A stretch of DNA of 17,958 nt, taken from contig QYPD01000012.1 in NCBI GenBank assembly GCA_007279775.1, positions 1 to 17,958 on the forward strand, in the 5' to 3' direction. Made by a program: the position numbers and the translations under genes. The stretch comes from Spirochaetia bacterium (GTDB lineage: Bacteria; Patescibacteriota; Minisyncoccia; UBA6257; UBA9933). Below the pieces are notes generated by a model. The model saw only the letters and a program-made list of their open reading frames with translations. It ran no database searches and was not told the origin of the DNA. Shown one piece after another: positions 1 to 4,754 of the stretch. Within the stretch, counting starts at the first letter, position 1, and every line of letters begins with the position of its first letter.

Positions 1-87
1 CGGAACTAAAATATCAAAAGACGTTTCGCAATTAAAAAGTTTCTTAACCGCTTCGCCGACATATTTGCCGATATCCGCTTTAATCAT
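1..87 (-). CDS. argS: Probable arginyl-tRNA synthetase, N-terminal fragment (window edge)
   Basis: Only the first 29 codons are present; the gene runs off the left edge of the window. The reading frame opens with ATG at 87 and begins MIKADIGKYVGEAVKKLF, then NCETSFDILVP. A charged amphipathic helix followed by a short hydrophobic strand and a proline resembles the start of the N-terminal additional domain of ArgS, which recognises the D-loop of tRNA-Arg. The gene is divergent from smpB, with 77 nt between the two start codons. No Shine-Dalgarno sequence precedes the ATG. The fragment is too short for certainty; another gene with a similar amphipathic start is possible. Confidence 0.5.
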   Translation of the reverse strand, partial: MIKADIGKYVGEAVKKLFNCETSFDILVP

Positions 88-125
88 AGTCTTATCTTAA
101 TTGATAAAAAGATAAATTTAAAGAG

Positions 126-160
126 ATACTTGATACTTAATACCAAATACTTAATACTTT
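126..160 (+). repeat. Five-unit heptanucleotide tandem array before smpB
   Basis: Five 7-nt units lie end to end: ATACTTG at 126, ATACTTA at 133, ATACCAA at 140, ATACTTA at 147 and ATACTTT at 154. The middle unit is the most diverged. The array ends 4 nt before the smpB start codon, so it forms the immediate 5' leader or promoter region. A heptamer array of the same size and layout lies inside polX (2801-2835). Confidence 0.8.
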
Positions 161-164
161 AATC

Positions 165-605
165 ATGGTTATCACCACCAATAAAAGAGCGTATTTTGAC
201 CACGAAATCATTGAAACGTACGAGGCGGGAGTTGAATTAAGGGGGTTTGAAGTCAAATCCATAAAAAACGGCAGGATAAATTTAGCTGGTTCTTATGTTA
301 TTTTTAGGGAAAACCAATTTTGGCTTTTGAATGCCGACATTCCGGCATACCAGCCGAAGAACGCGCCGGAAGATTATGATTCAAAACACACACGTAGATT
401 GCTTTTGAAAAAGAATGAAATCAAGGAATTAATAGGCCGGACGCAGGAAAAAGGCTTGACTTTGCTGCCTCTCAAAGTTTATACTAAGGGCAAGTCCAAT
501 CTGATAAAAATCGAAATCGGGTTGGCAAAAAGCCGTAAAAAGGCTGACAAAAGAGAGCTTCTCAAAAAAAGAGAGGCCATGAGAGAAATCAGAAACGAGA
601 TATAA
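165..605 (+). CDS. smpB: SsrA-binding protein SmpB
   Basis: SmpB binds the tRNA-like domain of tmRNA and carries it into stalled ribosomes for trans-translation. At 146 residues it has the usual family length. The conserved OB-fold motifs are present: TYEAGVELRGFEVKSI near residues 18-33, then GRINLAGSYV, and the block RRLLLKKNEI followed by QEKGLTLLPLKVY. The basic C-terminal tail (LAKSRKKADKRELLKKR, then EAMREI) is the segment that reaches into the decoding centre. The ATG at 165 is the only start that gives the family N-terminus (TTNKRAYFDHEI). No Shine-Dalgarno motif precedes it; instead a heptamer repeat ends 4 nt upstream. Its RNA partner ssrA lies 80 nt downstream on the same strand, the classic arrangement. 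Confidence 0.97.
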   Translation: MVITTNKRAYFDHEIIETYEAGVELRGFEVKSIKNGRINLAGSYVIFRENQFWLLNADIPAYQPKNAPEDYDSKHTRRLLLKKNEIKELIGRTQEKGLTLLPLKVYTKGKSNLIKIEIGLAKSRKKADKRELLKKREAMREIRNEI

Positions 606-617
606 GGCGATGAGCCC

Positions 618-642
618 GCCTACGCCGCAGCTTCGGCGAGGC
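618..642 (+). terminator. GC-rich hairpin between smpB and ssrA (weak terminator candidate)
   Basis: Bases 618-627 pair with 634-642 to make nine base pairs with one bulged A at 622 and a six-base loop. The hairpin begins 12 nt after the smpB stop. A run of five T follows only after a gap (650-653 region), so it is at best a weak intrinsic terminator. It could equally be a processing site or a repeat hairpin ahead of the tmRNA. Confidence 0.35.
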
Positions 643-685
643 GCTGAATTTTTCAGTTGCTCGTTTACTCGCAAGAAAAATTCGC

Positions 686-1025
686 GGGGATGCCAGGCTT
701 CGACAAATGTTCATTTCAAAAAACAGCAGCCGAGCCGATTGACTCGCTAAACCGATCAAAAAACACATAACTGCCAACAGAAATGTTGCTCCCGTGTTCG
801 CTTTTGCGTAAATGCGGCATCCTTCGCTGATTGCTCATATTAGCAATAAGGGTGTTATAACTTGAGCTCGTTCCGGTTTCCGCCGAAAACCGGGAGACCT
901 TTAGGCAAAAGGACTAAAAGTTTTTCGTCCCGATTATATCTTTTAGCCCTTAAAAATATCGGGACTAAGCTTGTAGAAGTTTTTTAGAAAAACATTTGGA
1001 CGGGGCTTCAATGCCCCCATCTCCA
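686..1025 (+). ncRNA. ssrA: Transfer-messenger RNA (tmRNA, SsrA RNA)
   Basis: tmRNA acts as tRNA and then as mRNA to release stalled ribosomes and tag the broken protein. The 5' end GGGGATG (686-692) pairs with CATCTCC (1018-1024) to form the acceptor stem, followed by discriminator A1025; CCA is not encoded. The 5' block GGCTTCGACA and the 3' block ACTAAGCTTGTAG match conserved tmRNA sequence. A first pseudoknot can be drawn before the tag: CGAG 731-734 with CTCG 743-746, and loop bases GATTG 737-741 with CGATC 753-757. Downstream helices include 927-934 with 958-965 (GTCCCGAT/ATCGGGAC) and 914-920 with 940-946. The T-arm has a perfect five-pair stem (GGGGC/GCCCC) but only a six-base loop, TTCAAT, one short of normal. 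About 340 nt is a typical size. Confidence 0.94.
773..811 (+). other. tmRNA proteolysis-tag reading frame, ANRNVAPVFAFA-stop
   Basis: The resume codon is GCC at 773, and the frame reads Ala-Asn-Arg-Asn-Val-Ala-Pro-Val-Phe-Ala-Phe-Ala before TAA at 809-811. Starting Ala-Asn and ending in a hydrophobic alanine-rich tail is typical of SsrA tags, and the position just after the first pseudoknot is correct. The last three residues are AFA instead of the LAA known to be read by ClpX in E. coli. Confidence 0.88.
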
Positions 1026-1048
1026 CAAAAATTAAAAATTTAAGAAAT

Positions 1049-1555
1049 TTGCAATTAAATTACAGAGTAAACAATCAAATAACGGCAACCGAACTCAGAG
1101 TTGTGAATGAAACCGGAGAAAGCGTCGGAATAATGTCGCGTGAAGCGGCATTAAAATTGGCGGAAGAAAGCGAGCTTGATTTGATTGAAACGGTTCCAAT
1201 GGCAAACCCGCCGGTGGCGAAAATAATAGATTTTGATAAATTCCGCTTCCAAAAAGAAAAGGAGTTAAAAAAACAGAAATCTTCGCAGAAAACCGGAGAA
1301 TTAAAAGGAATTAGGGTGAGTCCGCGGGCGGCAAAAAACGATTTGGACATAAAAGCGCGACTGGTTGAAAAATTCCTTTCAAAAGGCAATAATGTGGAAA
1401 TTATGTTCCAATTAAAGGGCAGAGAGAAAGCCAATAGAGATTGGGCCAAACAAAAACTGAATGAATTTTTAAAAACTATAATAATTGAATATAAAGTTGT
1501 TTCTGAGCCTAAATTCGGCGGCCGGGGAATGACAATGCAAATAGTTAAGAAGTAG
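1049..1555 (+). CDS. infC: Translation initiation factor IF-3
   Basis: IF-3 binds the 30S subunit, checks the start codon and initiator tRNA, and prevents early 50S joining. The 168-residue protein has both domains: the N-terminal domain with NYRVNNQITATELRVV and ANPPVAKIIDFDKF (about residues 5-65), a lysine-rich linker helix, and the C-terminal domain with KGIRVSPRAAKNDLDIKA and the end FGGRGMTMQIV. The best start is TTG at 1049, because no ATG or GTG lies near the conserved N-terminus; an ATT at 1031 is also in frame. E. coli infC likewise avoids ATG (it uses ATT) as part of its autoregulation. The start is 23 nt after the mature tmRNA 3' end with no terminator between. rpmI and rplT follow in the usual order. 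Confidence 0.96.
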   Translation: MQLNYRVNNQITATELRVVNETGESVGIMSREAALKLAEESELDLIETVPMANPPVAKIIDFDKFRFQKEKELKKQKSSQKTGELKGIRVSPRAAKNDLDIKARLVEKFLSKGNNVEIMFQLKGREKANRDWAKQKLNEFLKTIIIEYKVVSEPKFGGRGMTMQIVKK

Positions 1556-1556
1556 C

Positions 1557-1658
1557 AATCCAAAACTACAAATTCATCCGAATCTACAAATAAATCCGAA
1601 ATGGCAAAAATATATTCGCAGCCATTCGTAGATTCGCATAAATTCGCAGATTGGTATT
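1557..1658 (+). repeat. Family A palindromic repeat, copy 1 (infC-rpmI gap)
   Basis: The left half (1557-1600) holds ATCCG and CTACAAAT words in an 18-19 nt period. The right half (1615-1658) is its approximate inverted complement, with words such as GTAGATTCG and CAGATTGGTATT. The element covers nearly the whole gap, from 1 nt after the infC stop to 6 nt before the rpmI start. Close relatives are at 1840-1943 and 17191-17295. Confidence 0.85.
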
Positions 1659-1660
1659 AT
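1633..1660 (+). promoter_or_regulatory. Promoter-like boxes in repeat copy 1, upstream of rpmI
   Basis: TTCGCA (1633-1638) and TATTAT (1655-1660) are 16 nt apart and resemble -35 and -10 boxes (four and five of six consensus bases). The -10 ends 4 nt before the rpmI ATG, so transcription would begin at or next to the start codon and give a leaderless mRNA. AT-rich sequence makes chance matches likely; the aligned sites in the other two copies strengthen the case only modestly, since the copies are related. Confidence 0.35.
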
Positions 1661-1664
1661 ATTT

Positions 1665-1835
1665 ATGAAACATAGCGTCAGAAAAAGAATAAAAGTCACG
1701 AAAACGGGAAAAATCTTAAAAAGGACAATGGGTCAAAACCACAACTTGGCAAAAAAAAGGACCGCCCAGAAAAAAAGGAAAAAGTTGTACCGGGAAATGA
1801 ACTTCGGAAATAAAATTATCAAAAAATATCATTAG
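1665..1835 (+). CDS. rpmI: 50S ribosomal protein L35
   Basis: This 56-residue, very basic protein reads MKHSVRKRIKVTKTGKILKR, then TMGQNHNLAKKRTAQKKRKK. The KHS, RIKVTKTGKI and HNLAKKR blocks match the L35 signature (usually KTHSGAAKRFKVTGTGKI and HLLTKKS). L35 sits in the 50S subunit near 23S rRNA domain II. It lies between infC and rplT as in most bacteria. The ATG at 1665 is preceded by no Shine-Dalgarno sequence but by the end of a family A repeat. At 56 residues it is slightly shorter than the common 64-66, with a trimmed N-terminus. Confidence 0.93.
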   Translation: MKHSVRKRIKVTKTGKILKRTMGQNHNLAKKRTAQKKRKKLYREMNFGNKIIKKYH

Positions 1836-1839
1836 TAGC

Positions 1840-1943
1840 AATCCGAAACTACGAATGCGTTCGAATCTACAAATAAATCCGAATAAATATAAAAACGTAT
1901 TTGTAGCCATTCGCAGATTCACATAAATTTGTAGATTGGTATT
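1840..1943 (+). repeat. Family A palindromic repeat, copy 2 (rpmI-rplT gap)
   Basis: Same layout as 1557-1658: a left half (1840-1883) with CTACGAATG and CTACAAATAAATCCG words, and an inverted right half (about 1899-1943) ending GTAGATTGGTATT. It starts 4 nt after the rpmI stop and ends 8 nt before the rplT start. The last 20 bases before the two start codons are nearly identical in copies 1 and 2. Confidence 0.85.
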
Positions 1944-1945
1944 AT
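1918..1945 (+). promoter_or_regulatory. Promoter-like boxes in repeat copy 2, upstream of rplT
   Basis: TTCACA (1918-1923, five of six bases of TTGACA) and TATTAT (1940-1945) are separated by 16 nt. The -10 box ends 6 nt before the rplT ATG, again pointing to a leaderless or near-leaderless transcript. It aligns base for base with the candidate upstream of rpmI. Confidence 0.38.
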
Positions 1946-1951
1946 ATTTTT

Positions 1952-2293
1952 ATGACAAGAGTTAAACGCGGAACAACAAGCAATAAAAAAAGAGCGAGAA
2001 CGCTGAAATATACCAAAGGTTTCAAGTGGGGAAGAAAATCAAAAGAAAGAGCGGCAAAAGAAGCATTGCTTCACGCATGGACGCACGCTTTCCAGGGCAG
2101 AAAAGAAAAAAAGCGGAATTACCGCCAGCTTTGGCAAGTGCAAATCAATGCCGCCTCAAGAACGCAAAACCTCCCTTACAGCAAGTTCATGGCCGGTTTG
2201 AAAAAAGAAAACATCAAACTCAATAGGAAAATATTGGCTGATCTTGCCCAAAATGAACCGGATGTTTTTGAAAAAATAGCGAAGAAAATCTAA
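1952..2293 (+). CDS. rplT: 50S ribosomal protein L20
   Basis: L20 binds 23S rRNA domains I and II and is essential early in 50S assembly; in several bacteria it also represses its own operon. The 113 residues show the family pattern from the start: MTRVKRGTTSNKKRARTLKY, then KGFKWGRKSKERAAKEALLH, RNYRQLWQVQINAASR, and the C-terminal globular part LPYSKFMAGLKKENIKLNRK followed by ILADLA. It ends the infC-rpmI-rplT series; its last codons form the left arm of the terminator. No Shine-Dalgarno sequence is visible before the ATG. I saw no recognisable L20 autoregulatory RNA in the leader. Confidence 0.97.
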   Translation: MTRVKRGTTSNKKRARTLKYTKGFKWGRKSKERAAKEALLHAWTHAFQGRKEKKRNYRQLWQVQINAASRTQNLPYSKFMAGLKKENIKLNRKILADLAQNEPDVFEKIAKKI

Positions 2294-2311
2294 TTTCTTC
2301 GCTATTTTTTT
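2271..2311. terminator. Strong bidirectional intrinsic terminator between rplT and polX
   Basis: A perfect stem with core TAGCGAAGAAA/TTTCTTCGCTA (2277-2287 with 2294-2304) is extended by an A-run on the left and a T-run on the right; the loop is ATCTAA. It therefore gives a hairpin plus U-tract on both strands. The hairpin contains the rplT stop codon region and the polX stop codon (2302-2304), so two convergent operons share it and their stop codons are only 9 nt apart. Confidence 0.92.
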
Positions 2312-4062
2312 ATCGCCTCTATTAATTTCTCCAACGGCCAAGCATTTACTATATCTTTTTTTTCTGCCCAACCACGCCGGGCCTGAGAAATTCCATATTC
2401 CATAAGCTGTAAATGTTCTTTTCGGTGCGCATCAGTGTTTATGACCATTTTCACGCCCGCCTGTTTCGCTTTTTTAATATGGATATCGTTTAAATCCAGC
2501 CTCACCGGGAAAGCGTTTATTTCTAAAATCGTTCCGGTTTTTTTAGCGGTTTCCAAAAGTTCGTCAAAATCAACTTCGTATTCATCTCTTTTCTTCAAAA
2601 TCCTGCCTGTCGGATGGGCGATGATATCCACATTCGGATTTTCCATTGATTTGATTATCCTTTCAGTCATTTCGACTTTGGACATTTTCATCTGCGAATG
2701 GACTCCGGCAATAACGTAATCCATTTGCGCCAAAACATTATCATCAATATCAATTGAGCCGTCAGCCATAATATTCGCCTCGCAACCCTTCAATATACGA
2801 AATTTAGAATTTAGAATATAGGATTTAGAATTTAGGCTATCGATTTCTTTATTTCTTCGAACTAACTGCTTTTCGTTTAAGCCGTTTTCAATCCGCAAAA
2901 ATTTGGTATGGTCGGCGATACCAATATATCGATATCCCATTTTTGTCGCCTCGTTCGCAAGCTCTTCAATGGAATTTTTTCCGCCGTCCCAATTTGAATG
3001 AACGTGCAAATCGCCTTTTATATCGCCGTAGCCTATAACTAACGGCAATTTCTTTTTTAAAGACGCCCCAATTTCTCCCGTATTTTCGCGAAGTTCGGGT
3101 TCAATATATTCCATTTTTAAAGTTTTGTAGATTTCTTTTTCCGTTTTACCGGCGATTATTTTAGGACCCCTGAACAATCCGTACTCGGAAAGCTTCAAGC
3201 CGTTATCTATGGCGATTTTTCTTAAAACAATATTATGCTCTTTTGAGCCGGTAAAATACTGAAGCGCGGAACCAAATTGGCGATCCGACAAAACGCGCAA
3301 ATCAACGTCAACCCCCACACCAAAATCTTTGGTGTGGGGGTCAAACCCATCGTTAAGCCTGATAGACGCTTTCGTCGGCCCCCTGCCCCAAATTTTTACC
3401 ACGCCGGGCATGGAAACAAAATAATCAACAACTTTTTTGGGATTTGAAGAAGTAACTAAAACATCAACGTCGCCGATTGTTTCTTTCCGGCGGCGGACCG
3501 AACCAGCTTCTGAAATCTGCTTAACTTCTTTTAACTTTTTAAGCCTAAAGATAATCTCTTGCACTCTCGGCAAAATTTCTCCGAGCAGAAATCTGCCCTT
3601 GCTTCGTTTTAAAAACTCAATGCCTTCCAAAATATTTTGCTCTTTTTTCTCGCCGAAATTCGGGAGATTCCTGATCTTTCCGGCTTTTGCCGCGCGTTCC
3701 AAATCTTTAAGATTTTTTATTTTAAGTTTTTTATATAAATATTTAACGCCTTTCGGCCCGATTCCTTCAACAGAAATAAGCTCTTCAATATTAACCGGTG
3801 TTTTTTTCTTTAGCGCCTGGTATTCTTTTATCTTTCCCGTTTTGATATATTCAATAATTTTATCCGCAATATTCTTACCTACTCCGGGAATTTCTTCCAA
3901 CGCTTCTCTTCCGCCTTTTTTATAAATATCTTTGACGTCTTCGGACAAAGTTTCCAAATTTATAGCCGCCTTTTCATACGCCTGCGGCTTAAAAGACACG
4001 CCGTCCATTTCAAAATAAAGGGCAATGTTTTGAAATATTTTGGCTATTTCTTGATTGGTCAT
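2302..4062 (-). CDS. polX: DNA polymerase X with C-terminal PHP phosphoesterase domain
   Basis: PolX fills short gaps in base excision repair; bacterial enzymes add a PHP domain with metal-dependent 3'-5' exonuclease and end-trimming activity. The 586 residues show helix-hairpin-helix motifs (EIPGVGKNIADKI at 57-69, VEGIGPKGV at 98-106), the nucleotidyltransferase core GSVRRRKETIGDVDV (187-201) with D198 and D200, the third acid D254 in VDVDLRV, and the block YFTGSKEHN. The PHP domain (about 345-586) keeps all expected metal ligands: H353 and H355 in DLHVHS, D384-H385, E428, H455 in GVHS, H483 in IAHPTGR, and D544/H546 in NTDAH. It is slightly longer than B. subtilis PolX because of two repeat-derived stretches (residues 240-250 and about 410-421). 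Start ATG at 4062, 9 nt after the MFS stop. Confidence 0.96.
   Translation of the reverse strand: MTNQEIAKIFQNIALYFEMDGVSFKPQAYEKAAINLETLSEDVKDIYKKGGREALEEIPGVGKNIADKIIEYIKTGKIKEYQALKKKTPVNIEELISVEGIGPKGVKYLYKKLKIKNLKDLERAAKAGKIRNLPNFGEKKEQNILEGIEFLKRSKGRFLLGEILPRVQEIIFRLKKLKEVKQISEAGSVRRRKETIGDVDVLVTSSNPKKVVDYFVSMPGVVKIWGRGPTKASIRLNDGFDPHTKDFGVGVDVDLRVLSDRQFGSALQYFTGSKEHNIVLRKIAIDNGLKLSEYGLFRGPKIIAGKTEKEIYKTLKMEYIEPELRENTGEIGASLKKKLPLVIGYGDIKGDLHVHSNWDGGKNSIEELANEATKMGYRYIGIADHTKFLRIENGLNEKQLVRRNKEIDSLNSKSYILNSKFRILKGCEANIMADGSIDIDDNVLAQMDYVIAGVHSQMKMSKVEMTERIIKSMENPNVDIIAHPTGRILKKRDEYEVDFDELLETAKKTGTILEINAFPVRLDLNDIHIKKAKQAGVKMVINTDAHRKEHLQLMEYGISQARRGWAEKKDIVNAWPLEKLIEAIKK
2801..2835 (-). 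repeat. Five-unit heptamer array inside the polX coding sequence
   Basis: Read on the coding strand, five 7-nt units follow each other: four CTAAATT-like units flanking a diverged CTATATT in the middle. Seven nt times three gives a 7-residue protein period, visible as LNSKSYI followed by LNSKFRI (residues 410-423) in the PHP domain, just before the conserved ILKG motif. Size and layout match the array before smpB (126-160), although the unit sequence differs. Confidence 0.8.
3311..3341 (-). repeat. Perfect palindrome inserted in frame in polX
   Basis: Bases 3311-3324 (ACCCCCACACCAAA) pair perfectly with 3328-3341 around a three-base loop. The palindrome overlaps a 33-nt stretch (3313-3345) encoding FDPHTKDFGVG, residues 240-250. 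Removing these 11 residues restores the usual spacing between the NDG turn and the catalytic VDLRV strand of PolX, so it looks like an in-frame insertion of a palindromic element. Confidence 0.8.
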
Positions 4063-4071
4063 AATAAAATT

Positions 4072-4746
4072 TTACCTGCCCAATCCCGCCGGGGTGTGGT
4101 CTCTCATTTCGGGCGACGATTCTCCTTTGGCAACGGCGGCGATTTTCGGAGGAACAATCAAATTAGGAGTGAAAAAGATAAAAAGAGCGCTTAAAAGAGA
4201 AAGCGCGCCAACCGTAAAAAAAACAAAAGGAAAGCCCAGCCAATTCGCCAAAACTCCGCTGGAAATCGCCGCGAAAAACGACGTTATTCCCACGACAGTG
4301 CTATCCAAAGACCAGTCAAAAGAAACTTTTTTTTCGTCCAAATGCCTTGAAAAAATTGCGGTCCAGGAAGGGATATAAAGCCCCATTGCCACGGCGTACA
4401 AAAATTGCGTGAAAAACAGCTGCCACAAATTTTTGACCATGGCGAAACTGAAAGAAGCGAAAGCCGCTAAAGCCAATGCTATAACAAGGGCGTAAAAATC
4501 GTCTTTTTCTCCTTCTTTTTTATCAAGATAATTCGCTACGGGAATTTGGAGCAAGGATTTCACTATCCAGTACAAAGCGGCGACCATTCCGACAATCACC
4601 ACGCTCGCGCCCTCAACCTTCTCAATGACAAAAATCGGGAAAATCGGCGATATCATACTCCAACTTCCAAGAAAAAGAAGATCCGAAATAACCAAGTATT
4701 TAATTATCCTGTTTACTTTAATATTTATATCTATTTTTATTTTCAT
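4072..4746 (-). CDS. Half-length MFS-type membrane transporter protein (six helices)
   Basis: The 224 residues contain six hydrophobic segments, about residues 16-41, 48-72, 84-104, 107-132, 148-170 and 172-196. The second loop carries NYLDKKEGEKDDF, at the place of the MFS motif A between helices 2 and 3. This equals one half of a normal 12-helix MFS transporter, so it may work as a dimer, or may be a truncated gene. The substrate cannot be told. The C-terminal tail (residues 200-224, ending RDHTPAGLGR) is not typical of MFS proteins. It sits 8 nt after clpC and 9 nt before polX on the same strand, so it is almost surely cotranscribed. A weak purine stretch (AAAAAAGAAA) precedes the ATG. Confidence 0.72.
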   Translation of the reverse strand: MKIKIDINIKVNRIIKYLVISDLLFLGSWSMISPIFPIFVIEKVEGASVVIVGMVAALYWIVKSLLQIPVANYLDKKEGEKDDFYALVIALALAAFASFSFAMVKNLWQLFFTQFLYAVAMGLYIPSWTAIFSRHLDEKKVSFDWSLDSTVVGITSFFAAISSGVLANWLGFPFVFFTVGALSLLSALFIFFTPNLIVPPKIAAVAKGESSPEMRDHTPAGLGR

Positions 4747-4754
4747 TTTCTTTT

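Noticed and set aside
657..685. Promoter of ssrA just upstream of the tmRNA 5' end
   Set aside because: TTGCTC at 657 has no acceptable -10 partner at the right distance; the tmRNA may be cut from a longer smpB transcript.
1557..1943. L20 autoregulatory leader in the rpmI-rplT region
   Set aside because: The same repeat family also precedes rpoB and rpmI, so it is not specific for L20, and no rRNA-like L20 binding site could be drawn.
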